DNA from: a virus
DNA length: 64,000 nucleotides
IMG/VR virus record: IMGVR_UViG_3300033064_005393
Coordinates: 1-64,000 of that record
Strand: one strand, 5' to 3'
This document shows positions 8,558 to 16,868 of this stretch, one piece after another. Within the stretch, counting starts at the first letter, position 1. Every line of letters begins with the position of its first letter. Both the position numbers and the translations under genes were made by a program. Under the pieces are notes generated by a model that searched no databases, had not been told where the DNA came from, and was given only the letters and a program-made list of their open reading frames with translations.

Positions 8558-9137
8558 TTTCGTTTCTATCTTTATCGTTGATGTTTAGAACTCTTTTTAG
8601 ATTTACATTTTTACCTTGAACTACAGGACACAAAACTGCTTGTGCAATTTTTTGACCATTTGAAAGGTTGATCGGCAAATTGTTCATATTCATCAAAATC
8701 ACTTTAATTTCACCGGTGTATCCTTGATCTACAGTACCAGGACTGTTCAAAACAACTAACCCTTGATTAATAGCTACACCACTTTTGGTTCTAACTTGTA
8801 TTTCAAAACCTTCGGGTATGTTAACAAACAATCCAGTGGAGACTAATTTCCTTTCAAAACCTGCAAAACGAACTTCTCCTAAAGAATACAGGTCAAATCC
8901 TGAGTCAGTGGGATGTGCATATGAAGGTTCAGGATTTACAGACTTATAAACATACTCTAACTCAACACTGACATCGGGTGTCATCATCTTTTGGAAGTCA
9001 TCTTCAAAATCTTTGAAATCTACACCAAGGGATTCCATTAATTTTTCAGGTGACTGATTGGCGGGATCACTCATCATCTTGCGTAACTCTTTTATGTTAC
9101 GGAGTCCGTCATTTAAGTTTTTAATATTTTCAAACAT
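8532..9137 (-). CDS. dut: dUTPase with N-terminal extension
   Basis: Trimeric dUTPase hydrolyses dUTP to dUMP and pyrophosphate, keeping uracil out of DNA and feeding dTMP synthesis. All five motifs are visible: PTDSGFDLYS (76-85), RTKSGVA (116-122), GTVDQGYTGEI (134-144), GQKIAQAVL (161-169) and NENGFGSTGK (192-201, the flexible C-terminal arm). The first 55 residues form a charged, probably helical extension absent from standard 140-150 residue enzymes. The start codon overlaps the exonuclease stop (TAATG). The extension might be a protein-interaction module. Confidence 0.92.
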   Translation of the reverse strand: MFENIKNLNDGLRNIKELRKMMSDPANQSPEKLMESLGVDFKDFEDDFQKMMTPDVSVELEYVYKSVNPEPSYAHPTDSGFDLYSLGEVRFAGFERKLVSTGLFVNIPEGFEIQVRTKSGVAINQGLVVLNSPGTVDQGYTGEIKVILMNMNNLPINLSNGQKIAQAVLCPVVQGKNVNLKRVLNINDKDRNENGFGSTGK

Positions 9138-9838
9138 TACGATAAGGTATAAAATTTTTCTACGACTTTTATAAGAACTTCAACGTCCTTTTCACAATAA
9201 TCTTTAATTTGTTCAATCTTCTGATCTTTCCAATATGCTTCGTGAACTTTGTTACCAACAACTTCCATATTTTTAGAAGACTCAACACCCATACAAACAC
9301 ACATAAGTTCTAGTGAACCGATTGTTGAGAAACTACCAAACTGCCACAATTCCTTCGTATCAAGTGCTTTAATTTCCCAAGGTTTAGTATCGTATGAAGG
9401 AAGAATTGGTGGTGGTACAAGACCATTAATGACCATTCTTTTTGCCAAGACCGGAACGTCAAATCCTTTAACATTGTGTCCACAAAGATGAAAATCTAAC
9501 TTACCGATTCTTTTTAATAGTGTTTGAGTATCCTCAAGGATTTGTTTTTCGTTGTCTCCATAAAAACTTTGCATTTTTATATCACCATCTGGCCCAACAA
9601 AACCAACACTAACACATACAATTTTTAAGAATTCAGCAACTAATGCAGACTTGTTATAGAACATTTCTTCAGGTCCTTTTCCCTGATGTTCAGGAAATCT
9701 TTTTTCAAACCAATCCAAGTAATGTTCAAATTGGTATGCTAACTCAGGGTGGAATTGTTGGAGAGTATCGAAGTCAGGTGTAACACCGACAGTTTCGATA
9801 TCAATGAATAATAATTTTGATATAGGTAAACGTATCAT
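9137..9838 (-). CDS. DEDD-family 3'-5' exonuclease
   Basis: The protein resembles the stand-alone exonucleases related to the proofreading domain of family B DNA polymerases. Exo I is FIDIETVG (D13, E15), exo II is GHNVKGFDVPVLAKR (D127) and exo III is YCEKDVEVL (D217), giving the four acidic residues that bind two metals. Length (233) is what a single catalytic domain needs. It probably trims DNA or RNA 3' ends during phage nucleotide metabolism. It sits between dUTPase and a glycosyltransferase with overlapping start and stop codons. Confidence 0.8.
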   Translation of the reverse strand: MIRLPISKLLFIDIETVGVTPDFDTLQQFHPELAYQFEHYLDWFEKRFPEHQGKGPEEMFYNKSALVAEFLKIVCVSVGFVGPDGDIKMQSFYGDNEKQILEDTQTLLKRIGKLDFHLCGHNVKGFDVPVLAKRMVINGLVPPPILPSYDTKPWEIKALDTKELWQFGSFSTIGSLELMCVCMGVESSKNMEVVGNKVHEAYWKDQKIEQIKDYCEKDVEVLIKVVEKFYTLS

Positions 9839-11043
9839 TTGATTAGGGATTTATAAAATTCTGCTCTTGTTTTTGTCACATTTTGAAGACTGTAAGTGTC
9901 TTTGACTGTTTCATATAGTCTTTCACCCAATTCTTTTGCCCAAGACGGATTTTGAATTAATTTTTTGATGTTGTACGCCCAGTCACTGTGATTTTTTTTC
10001 TCTTCAACGAGAAGAGCGTTACCATCAGTAAACTCACCTTGTTTTAGTGCGTGTTTTAGGTCGATCGTATATGGACCCAAGTCCGATGCAATAATGGCCT
10101 TCTTGTAAAAACCAGCCTCAATAACTTTCAGTTGTGACTTCATTCTATTAAAAATATGATTTTTAATTGGGACCAAAGATACATCAAAAAGTGAGTAGTT
10201 TCTAGCGTATGAAGTTACAGGTTTAGTCCAAACACGATTGTAGAACTGATATCCACCTGAATATTGTTCGTCCTTCCATTGTAGAAGAAACTCTTTGTGT
10301 TTGGGATCTACTAAATTATAGTTGTTGGTAAAAATAGCTTCATATTTTGACCATACAGTTTCGTGTGGAATTATAGGTCTATTCCTTTGTTCTTTTGTTT
10401 GTTGGTTAATTTCTGTAACGGTACCTCTTAAATCAAAACCACACAAATAGAGCTGATAGTCATTTTTAAATTGTGATAATTTACTAAAAGTACCTGAAAA
10501 TAATTCAATATCGTGAAGGTGAGAAGATCCACCTAACCATCCAAATCTTAATTTGTCAGACTCTAAAGTTGGTTCTTTGAATTGTAGTTCTTCAGGATTA
10601 ACGGCATTTGGAAATACAAATACGTTTTTATTTAATTTTTTAATTTCATCTGCAAATATGGATGTTGTTGTGGTAACATACTGCACAGCAACAAGGTTAT
10701 TTTTGATGAGAGTGTCAAGACCTTTAGAAATGACTAATTGGTATACTGGATGTTCTTTGGTCGGTAACCAGAAATCGTCGATGTCCATAATTGTAATGAT
10801 ACCCATATTTTTCAATACCTCTAACAATTGTGGACATTGTTCATATGGTCCTAATGTTCTGTGAAAATGCACAATTTGATATTTCTTCCAAAAGTTTACA
10901 TCTGTGATTTTTGGTTCATAGTCAATATCTATGTGGAATTCGTCACCATATAATGTTTGGAGCATCGTGTGAGGGTCAACCGACCTAAATTTACCCACAC
11001 CAAATCTATCTGAGGGCACTACTAAAACATTAATTTTGGGCAT
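9835..11043 (-). CDS. GT-B glycosyltransferase (group 1-like)
   Basis: The N-terminal part INVLVVPSDRFGVGKFR and the central FGWLGGSSHLHDIE strand-loop (near 166-180) match the two Rossmann halves of GT4 enzymes; FNRMKSQLKVIEAGFYKKAIIASDLGP carries the conserved Glu of the donor site (E-A-G, near 318-320). It is the first gene of the run that ends at the left window edge, preceded by a 57-base gap containing a candidate promoter. It overlaps the exonuclease gene by four bases. Substrate unknown. Confidence 0.75.
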   Translation of the reverse strand: MPKINVLVVPSDRFGVGKFRSVDPHTMLQTLYGDEFHIDIDYEPKITDVNFWKKYQIVHFHRTLGPYEQCPQLLEVLKNMGIITIMDIDDFWLPTKEHPVYQLVISKGLDTLIKNNLVAVQYVTTTTSIFADEIKKLNKNVFVFPNAVNPEELQFKEPTLESDKLRFGWLGGSSHLHDIELFSGTFSKLSQFKNDYQLYLCGFDLRGTVTEINQQTKEQRNRPIIPHETVWSKYEAIFTNNYNLVDPKHKEFLLQWKDEQYSGGYQFYNRVWTKPVTSYARNYSLFDVSLVPIKNHIFNRMKSQLKVIEAGFYKKAIIASDLGPYTIDLKHALKQGEFTDGNALLVEEKKNHSDWAYNIKKLIQNPSWAKELGERLYETVKDTYSLQNVTKTRAEFYKSLIK

Positions 11044-11063
11044 ATAATAAAGAAAATTTCTCT

Positions 11064-11094
11064 AAAGTATAACCAAAATTAATTGAAATGAAAA
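11064..11094 (-). promoter_or_regulatory. candidate sigma70-like early promoter for the glycan operon
   Basis: On the minus strand TTTTCA (11094-11089) is followed after 17 bases by TATACT (11071-11066), about 22 bases before the ATG at 11043. The octamer TTATACTT is shared with the promoters before the DNA polymerase and SSB genes. The upstream hexamer is only 4/6 to TTGACA, so this is the weakest of the set. Confidence 0.4.
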
Positions 11095-11100
11095 GTGACC

Positions 11101-11685
11101 TTATCTAATTTTTTTGATTTTTGTAACCTTACCTTCAAATATGTGAGAACCAACTTTTAGTTGTAGTGAATCGTTAGATATGGTTTCAGATATTACACCT
11201 GAAGATTTTAATTCTTCTCTTACTACGTCTCTTACGGTGTCTCTTACAACATCCCTAAGCATTTGTTTCAATTCACTCATATCAAAAGAATTGTTGTGTT
11301 GAGGAGTGTGGGATTCTTGAACTTGTTGTTTTTTTGTTCCCATCAATCTTGTTGCTCCCTGAATTATCTCATCAGACAAAACGGAGTCACCTCCACCTAT
11401 ACCATTTTGTTGAACGATAGGATTTTCTATCATTAGTTTTTTAATATCCTCCGGTAATTTTGAACCCAATATTCTATCCTGTGATGCGGGTCTTGAAACA
11501 TTCATCTGTGACGGTTGTTTTGTTTCAAGAACCATTTCTTGTGGTATATTGTATCTAGCTTCAGGAATTGACTTATCCATAGACATAGGCATTTCACCGT
11601 TAGATGCGATACCACCGCGTGGGATTTTATTTTGTGCGTCCATTATCTCTTTAGATAAGGCTAATTTTTGCATTAAATCACTCAT
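11101..11685 (-). CDS. unknown protein with RDVVRDTVRDVVREEL repeat
   Basis: No family recognised. Residues 1-130 are polar, rich in Met, Pro, Gln and Asn and probably disordered. Residues 133-157 carry a heptad-like repeat (RDVVRDTVRDVVREEL) that should form an amphipathic helix, and the last 25 residues (LKVGSHIFEGKVTKIKKIR) look like a small beta hairpin. Its start overlaps the stop of the gene upstream by four bases. It belongs to a block driven by a late-type promoter at 13533-13539, which suggests a head or assembly role; this is inference only. Confidence 0.6.
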   Translation of the reverse strand: MSDLMQKLALSKEIMDAQNKIPRGGIASNGEMPMSMDKSIPEARYNIPQEMVLETKQPSQMNVSRPASQDRILGSKLPEDIKKLMIENPIVQQNGIGGGDSVLSDEIIQGATRLMGTKKQQVQESHTPQHNNSFDMSELKQMLRDVVRDTVRDVVREELKSSGVISETISNDSLQLKVGSHIFEGKVTKIKKIR

Positions 11686-12071
11686 TGATTATCAAATTTT
11701 GCGTTTAGTATAACTCGAGTCATACTTTTATCTCCGTCAAAGTTATACCCAGTTCTCGCAGATGTAAACTTTTCCGGTGTAATACGATATGATAATATTT
11801 TATCAGCTCGGAATAACCTCCATCCTGGTAGAGGTTGTTCACCTGTTGTTGCTGTGTGAGATGAACCTTCTTCATCCCAAGCTCTTAATACTAGATTACC
11901 CGCTTTACTATATCCAACACAGACCGGTTCGATAGTTCTAAGTCCTTTACCACCTGGTTCATCACCCTCATAGTATATAATAGTAATAGATTTATCCCTG
12001 ATTGATTTTTGAATATCATTCAGAGATGCAATCTCAACAATTAAGGACTTAATACTTTCGAGTAGTTTCAT
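11682..12071 (-). CDS. WYL-like domain protein
   Basis: The 129-residue protein has the pattern of a WYL domain, a small SH3-like fold that binds ligands or nucleic acids and is best known from bacterial transcription and defence regulators: TIIYYEGDE, then RTIEPVCVGY, then GNLVLRAW, and at the end GWRLFRADKILSY. There is no helix-turn-helix in front of it, so on its own it would be a sensor or binding module. It is coupled to its neighbours (start shares a base with the stop of the gene before). The WYL assignment is by eye and moderately secure. Confidence 0.55.
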   Translation of the reverse strand: MKLLESIKSLIVEIASLNDIQKSIRDKSITIIYYEGDEPGGKGLRTIEPVCVGYSKAGNLVLRAWDEEGSSHTATTGEQPLPGWRLFRADKILSYRITPEKFTSARTGYNFDGDKSMTRVILNAKFDNQ

Positions 12072-12367
12072 TATGCTGGCACGTAATACGGTTTACTTGA
12101 GTTATATTTGTTAACTTTGATGTCTTCCTTTCTTTCAGATTTATCAGTTTGTGTACCTGCGTTAGTGTTATTCACATCTAAGAAGTTACCCGTACCACGT
12201 CCGATTAAGTCACCATCAGCATTTGCGTCAGGATGTGTTGCAGAGTAATTGTCAGACAAAGGAGAATAGTCGTTTCTTGGAAACAATCTTGATCTTTGTG
12301 CGTCTGCAATGGCAGACAACTCATTTTCTGGTTGTGAGAAGTCTAATTTATCGTTTTGAATTGCCAT
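12071..12367 (-). CDS. hypothetical protein, 98 aa
   Basis: No family recognised. It is polar and low in hydrophobic residues, with Asn, Asp and Ser-rich stretches (LSDNYSATHPDANADGD, residues 37-53) that suggest an intrinsically disordered protein. It lies three bases after its upstream neighbour and overlaps the WYL-like gene, so it is part of the same late operon. A virion or scaffold linker role is conceivable but unsupported. Confidence 0.55.
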   Translation of the reverse strand: MAIQNDKLDFSQPENELSAIADAQRSRLFPRNDYSPLSDNYSATHPDANADGDLIGRGTGNFLDVNNTNAGTQTDKSERKEDIKVNKYNSSKPYYVPA

Positions 12368-12370
12368 AGT

Positions 12371-12826
12371 TTAAATCATTAATTTGTTTATTTTTCTTAT
12401 TTCTAATGTCACCGCAGTATTGTATTTATTGATACCTTTTTCGTGTTTGGAACCTGGAGTGACATTTATTCCTGTTTTTTCGTGGCTGTCTATGTATTGG
12501 TTTTCCATCCCCGAATCAGCCTTAATTTTTTTTCCTTTTTCTAATGTGGTTCTCCAATGATTCAAAACTGTTTTACACCAGTTGTTCATTCTATTACCTC
12601 CATTTAAAATGAATGGGGCATCTTCCTTATTACCATTGTAAGTGTCAAACCAATTTTTAACTCTTTTTAGTTGTTGATAAGTGATAATTCCATTTTCTCT
12701 TAATTCTTTGTTTCTGTTAAAACCTTCTGTGTTAGAATCTCCTTGAATAGAATTAAAAGAGTCCTCAAGGTGTTTAATCAAAGACTCAGGTAATTTTGAT
12801 TTTTTATCGTATAGACTTTTATTCAC
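12371..12826 (-). CDS. hypothetical protein, GTG start
   Basis: No family recognised. The start codon is GTG at 12826-12824, overlapping the end of the previous gene, and no ATG lies near the beginning. The protein is basic and helical, with ITYQQLKRVKNWFDTYNGN (49-67) and MNNWCKTVLNHWRTTLEKGKK (79-99) as the most structured parts. It might bind DNA or another virion protein, but nothing specific supports this. Confidence 0.55.
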   Translation of the reverse strand: MNKSLYDKKSKLPESLIKHLEDSFNSIQGDSNTEGFNRNKELRENGIITYQQLKRVKNWFDTYNGNKEDAPFILNGGNRMNNWCKTVLNHWRTTLEKGKKIKADSGMENQYIDSHEKTGINVTPGSKHEKGINKYNTAVTLEIRKINKLMI

Positions 12827-13517
12827 GTGAAATCATTTTAAAAAGTTCTCTTATGGATATACCTTCTTTTTTGGCCATTTTTTTCAGTGATTTTGCATTT
12901 CTCAATAAAATATCAGATGCCTGTCCGTTAGATCGTATATCCAAATTATTAGATCTTTTTGTTAGAATATCTTCTTCTAGTTCTTTTTCTTGTAAAACCG
13001 GTCTACCTACAAAGTTTTTATCATCCTTATATTTTGAATTTTCATCTCTTTCTTCAGTCTTACCCATCTCAAGAGCTCTTTCTTTTGCATTTTCTGAATC
13101 CATACCAAACTCTTTTTCCAAGTACTCGATAGTTTCGTCAGCTGTCATATCTTTAGTTTCTTCATAACCAAAGGCGCCTGACATATCTACCTCAGCAAGT
13201 TCACTTTCACCATAGTAAAATCTCATACCTTTGGTTCTTGGATCAAGAGGGATTCTTGTTGCGGCAACAGTTTGGTCTATTGTTTTTTTAGGGTGTAACG
13301 CAGGATCTAAAATTGGAATTTTGGAATTTGATAAGTTTCCATCAAAATCAATAAATTCTTCAATTTCACCTTTAGGTTCTTGAAAAACTTTTTCAAATTC
13401 CTTGTGTGAGGAGCAAGGCATAAAACCATCGTCCATTTTATGGAATCCTTTACATCCCAATTCCTTGGCTTTTTTCTCAGCGTTTTCCTGTTTTCTAAAT
13501 AGATTATACTCTATCAT
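12819..13517 (-). CDS. hypothetical protein, first gene of a late minus operon
   Basis: No family recognised. Residues 1-50 (NLFRKQENAEKKAKELGCKGFHKMDDGFMPC split by two Cys) look like a small alpha/beta module with Cys22 and Cys35. The rest is acidic and helical, ending in KKMAKKEGISIREL, a helix-turn-helix-like tail. It is preceded by a TATTTAT element 15 bases before its ATG, back to back with the one for the plus-strand gene at 13574. Its expression with structural genes suggests a virion or assembly function. Confidence 0.6.
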   Translation of the reverse strand: MIEYNLFRKQENAEKKAKELGCKGFHKMDDGFMPCSSHKEFEKVFQEPKGEIEEFIDFDGNLSNSKIPILDPALHPKKTIDQTVAATRIPLDPRTKGMRFYYGESELAEVDMSGAFGYEETKDMTADETIEYLEKEFGMDSENAKERALEMGKTEERDENSKYKDDKNFVGRPVLQEKELEEDILTKRSNNLDIRSNGQASDILLRNAKSLKKMAKKEGISIRELFKMISRE

Positions 13518-13532
13518 TTCGGATTTTTATCT

Positions 13533-13539
13533 ATAAATA
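13533..13539 (-). promoter_or_regulatory. late-promoter-like TATTTAT, 15 nt before ATG 13517
   Basis: TATTTAT on the minus strand, followed by an A-rich leader (AGATAAAAATCCGAA) and the ATG of the 232-residue protein. Spacing equals that of the divergent copy at 13552. Confidence 0.6.
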
Positions 13540-13551
13540 CCATCAATAAAC

Positions 13552-13558
13552 TATTTAT
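13552..13558 (+). promoter_or_regulatory. late-promoter-like TATTTAT, 15 nt before ATG 13574
   Basis: TATTTAT followed by the leader CTTAAAAATCTGTTG and ATG 13574. Only 12 bases separate it from the divergent element, so two polymerases probably compete for this 55-base gap. Confidence 0.6.
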
Positions 13559-13573
13559 CTTAAAAATCTGTTG

Positions 13574-15724
13574 ATGGCCACCCAAAGCATTAATAATTAT
13601 TACTTCAATCGGTACGATATTAGACTTGATAGTAGTTCATATTTTGACATAACATTGGCGTCCGATGCTCGTGGTTTTGATGAAGAAGTAGTATATTCAC
13701 AAAAACTAATTGCTGAGGATAATGGTGATAGATTGCCTATTAACATCGATCTGAATAGTTTTTATTGTAACCCCAAACAGGATTTGAAGTGGGGTGTTTA
13801 TTATTCTGCCAATACTTTGGTATCAAAAAACTACTTTGATGTGGGTAATTTGGATCAATCTTGTTTACCTGGTTATCAACCATTATGTGATGTTGGTTTG
13901 ACTGCAACAGACAATGGTTTATATGATTTTATGACCGGACAAACTCTGTATTTCACAATGAAAGTAGAAAATGATCCTAATTCACAATATTATTTTGATC
14001 CACATTATTACAACAGAAGGATGAAATTACATCCCGTGAAAAGTGTAATAGATCAACTACCGAATCAAAAGTTTTCAGGAATAACCGCAAATACCGTATA
14101 TAATATTGTTTCAAAAAAAGATGACAGGGTTGGTTATTATAATGAACTTTATGGTGGATTTTATCAAGGATTTTACAAACTGTTTGGTTGGGATTATGAA
14201 GTTTTTCCTGAAAGAGTAAATAAAGGTTGGACTGCGGAGTTCTTGTTAAAACCAAGACAGAGAGACGAATTTACAATCAATCCGTCACAAAAATACTTGA
14301 ATGACATATACCCTGATAATTCCGGTACTTTCTTCTTTTTTGGTACGCGAGCGGAAAACAAATATTACCATCCTGCTTCAGGTTCTGTCGAAAATGCAAT
14401 TGGATTTTCTTGCGACTTTGATATTAAAATAAGTGGTGGGACACTTTGGCAATATGACAGAGTAACCTCAGGATTGACTTGTATCTCTGCTTGTTCCTGT
14501 TCATCGACCGCAGTCACAAACTCTAATTGTTTTGCGATTTATCCATATTCTTCTACTACCGTTCTTCACAGAATAGGTCCTTGTGAGGTATATGAAACAG
14601 TACAAGATATCAAACCATATGATCCTGCTTGGGATGTTGTTTCAAACGCACTTTCACTACGATTTGAAGGGGATCCAAAAGATCCTCACCTGTGTGTAAA
14701 ATATATTAAACTGACTGGTGATTGTGTAACTACGGGTGTTTGTACTACAGGTTTAACATATGAGTCAGGATATACCATAAATGAGATATGTTCTTCAAGA
14801 GGTATCTATTTTGATTGTGACTATGACTCTTTGACTTGTTTGACGGCAAATACCAAAGAAAGATGGGTTTATATAAGTGCGGTATTCGATAGGTATGAAA
14901 CTTTGGAAGGGTGTGATTTATTGAATGCCGGTGGTCTTGGTGATATTAGAAAAGAAGTTTACCCATCCGAACTTAACGGTACATCGTATAATCTTATTAT
15001 GCCACCACAAACACACTACACTGGCGATACTGGTGTTTTAGCAGATTATAACTATTGCACTGACACAATATCAGGAATAACAATAGATTGTTCTAAAAAT
15101 CAGGGTGTTGAGCAAAAAGAGTCTATCATTCAATTGAATAGAAGATGGTTGGATGATGTTAGAAATAGAAGAGGGTTATTGAAGTTATACGTTAACGGAT
15201 ATCTTTTTATGATTATTGAAGATTTCGAAGAGATTATACCAAGGGAATTGAATACCCAAAAAGAAAAACAAATAGGCGTTCCATTTAATATATCCATAGG
15301 CGGAGGAACTCAAGGTTTGAGAGAAAACACTATATTCCCAAATTGCGAAGACAAATATGGTCCGTATATTCAAGATCCTGAATTATTTCCAAATAATGTT
15401 TTGTCAGGGACATCCTTATCAGGTTTGAGTACCGAAATATTAATTGAACAAAATTTTGGTGGAACATTTATGGGTGGTCTCTCCCAATTCAGAATGTATG
15501 TCGAACCACTCACATCTGCACAAATTCAACATAACGCAAGGATTTTACAACCTTGGTTTGATTTATATGATTTTTGGTGTTCCAATTGCTATGATTGTCT
15601 ATTGGAGTGTTTCTTCGATTTTTCAATTGGAGAAATTGCCTGTAATTTTGATTGGGTGTTGAGTGAAATTACTTGTGATTTTGGGTTTGTTGCATTTGAC
15701 CCTGAGTATCCTAATGAATCTTAA
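13574..15724 (+). CDS. cysteine-rich virion structural protein candidate
   Basis: The 716-residue protein has no catalytic motif and the make-up of a tail or fibre protein: many Gly, Asn, Tyr and beta-strand patterns, and at least 20 Cys concentrated in residues 290-440 and 670-710. The part TILIEQNFGGTFMGGLSQFRMYVEPLTSAQI resembles the last strands of a concanavalin/LamG-like jelly roll. The C-terminus repeats a short unit (CFFDFSIGEIACNFDW, then SEITCDFGFVAFD). I choose ATG 13574 over the TTG one codon earlier. It heads a three-gene structural unit under a late-type promoter. Role in host binding is an inference. Confidence 0.6.
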   Translation: MATQSINNYYFNRYDIRLDSSSYFDITLASDARGFDEEVVYSQKLIAEDNGDRLPINIDLNSFYCNPKQDLKWGVYYSANTLVSKNYFDVGNLDQSCLPGYQPLCDVGLTATDNGLYDFMTGQTLYFTMKVENDPNSQYYFDPHYYNRRMKLHPVKSVIDQLPNQKFSGITANTVYNIVSKKDDRVGYYNELYGGFYQGFYKLFGWDYEVFPERVNKGWTAEFLLKPRQRDEFTINPSQKYLNDIYPDNSGTFFFFGTRAENKYYHPASGSVENAIGFSCDFDIKISGGTLWQYDRVTSGLTCISACSCSSTAVTNSNCFAIYPYSSTTVLHRIGPCEVYETVQDIKPYDPAWDVVSNALSLRFEGDPKDPHLCVKYIKLTGDCVTTGVCTTGLTYESGYTINEICSSRGIYFDCDYDSLTCLTANTKERWVYISAVFDRYETLEGCDLLNAGGLGDIRKEVYPSELNGTSYNLIMPPQTHYTGDTGVLADYNYCTDTISGITIDCSKNQGVEQKESIIQLNRRWLDDVRNRRGLLKLYVNGYLFMIIEDFEEIIPRELNTQKEKQIGVPFNISIGGGTQGLRENTIFPNCEDKYGPYIQDPELFPNNVLSGTSLSGLSTEILIEQNFGGTFMGGLSQFRMYVEPLTSAQIQHNARILQPWFDLYDFWCSNCYDCLLECFFDFSIGEIACNFDWVLSEITCDFGFVAFDPEYPNES

Positions 15725-15740
15725 TGAATATATATAAAAA

Positions 15741-16505
15741 ATGAATTTCTTCATCAGACAACACAGCAATCTTCCTGTACTTAAAGTTCAACTTTTCAAG
15801 GACAGTAGAAACAATTTTAGGGAATTTGCAAATGATTTGTTAGATGCAACTATTACATTTTCAATGGTCGATGAGATAACAGGGACATACGTTATTATAG
15901 ATCAACCAGCATATTTGGAAGAAAATGTTGGATATCCTGGTGAATACTTTATAGTTTATCAGTTTACTAAAAAACAAACCAAAAAAACAGGTGGTTACAT
16001 AGGACAATTCAAAGTAAAAAATAATCAGGGTGAGATTATAGTACCTGTAAGGGAAATATTACAGATAAACATTACAGATTCTTTTAAGTTAGGTGATGCA
16101 TCTGCAAGTTCATCTTGTTGTAAAGTTAATGGGGGATTTGTACCAACACCAAAACCATCAGAGACACCAAATCCTGATTTTGTAACGCCTACGCCAACCG
16201 TCACACCAACTGTTACGACGACTCCTACAAATACTCCAACCCCAACTCCGAGTACGCCCTTTTACTATCTTAGTTTTAAATATAGTAACACCTCTTTCAA
16301 TGATACTTGTTTAAATTCAGAAGATGGTGATACCTATTTTTCAAATAGTGTCCCACCTCTTGGTCTCGGGGAACTAATTTATATTAGTACTATTACAGGT
16401 AATGAGCCGGCACCTGATGGATATTACATATTGGATGATGATTCTATTGGTTATAGAGTTGTTTCGTCACAAATTTTGGAAGTCAATATAAACCCTTGTA
16501 TATAA
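15741..16505 (+). CDS. virion-like protein with Pro/Thr linker and extra C-terminal domain
   Basis: Residues 1-118 are a beta-rich domain (FFIRQHSNLPVLKVQLF ... GGYIGQFKVKNNQGEIIVPVREIL) clearly paralogous to the next gene. It is followed by a Cys pair (SSCCK), a Pro/Thr linker (about 133-173, TPTPTVTPTVTTTP-type) and a second domain of about 80 residues ending NPCI. Such linkers usually separate folded modules in exported or surface proteins, so the last domain may be a displayed head or fibre tip. No family recognised for either domain. Confidence 0.6.
   Translation: MNFFIRQHSNLPVLKVQLFKDSRNNFREFANDLLDATITFSMVDEITGTYVIIDQPAYLEENVGYPGEYFIVYQFTKKQTKKTGGYIGQFKVKNNQGEIIVPVREILQINITDSFKLGDASASSSCCKVNGGFVPTPKPSETPNPDFVTPTPTVTPTVTTTPTNTPTPTPSTPFYYLSFKYSNTSFNDTCLNSEDGDTYFSNSVPPLGLGELIYISTITGNEPAPDGYYILDDDSIGYRVVSSQILEVNINPCI
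16136..16260 (+). repeat. Pro/Thr codon-repeat linker
   Basis: Degenerate ACN-CCN codon repeats within the preceding gene, giving about 40 residues of alternating Thr and Pro. The varied codons argue for selection on the peptide rather than recent DNA slippage. Confidence 0.75.
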
Positions 16506-16514
16506 AATTTAGAT

Positions 16515-16868
16515 ATGGAATTCTTTATCAACCAAAATAGTGAATCTCCCCTCCTTTTAATGCAGGTGGTAAACGATGGAAGGACAAATGCCTATCAGGT
16601 GTACAATGCGGAGTTGGACAATGCGGTTATTCGTTTTTCTATGAAGGAAGAAGCTACGGGTATTATCAAGATTTTAGGTGGTAATGCATATATTACCAAT
16701 GTGACACTTACGAATCCTGATGCACCAACACAATATTACATTTACTACAAGTGGACCAAAAGGGACACGGCAAAAAAGGGTAGATACATCGGGGAGTTTT
16801 CAATTACAAACTCATTTGGTGAGTTGATTGCACCGATCAGAGAGACCCTTTATATCAACATCATTTGA
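16515..16868 (+). CDS. paralogue of the preceding N-terminal domain
   Basis: This 117-residue protein aligns end to end with residues 1-118 of the gene before it: FFINQNSESPLLLMQ against FFIRQHSNLPVLKVQ, IRFSMKEEATG against ITFSMVDEITG, and GRYIGEFSITNSFGELIAPIRETL against GGYIGQFKVKNNQGEIIVPVREIL. It lacks the linker and second domain. The pair is a tandem duplication with one copy extended. Context suggests a small virion protein, for example one attached to the neighbouring Cys-rich protein. Confidence 0.6.
   Translation: MEFFINQNSESPLLLMQVVNDGRTNAYQVYNAELDNAVIRFSMKEEATGIIKILGGNAYITNVTLTNPDAPTQYYIYYKWTKRDTAKKGRYIGEFSITNSFGELIAPIRETLYINII

Noticed and set aside
12796-13167. Plus-strand open frame of 123 codons
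   Set aside because: It lies wholly antisense to coupled minus-strand genes and has a low-complexity Ser/Phe composition typical of a shadow frame.
16136-16260. Repeated ACN-CCN bases as a CRISPR or DNA satellite
   Set aside because: The repeat unit is codon-based and degenerate within an open reading frame; it is a Pro/Thr linker.
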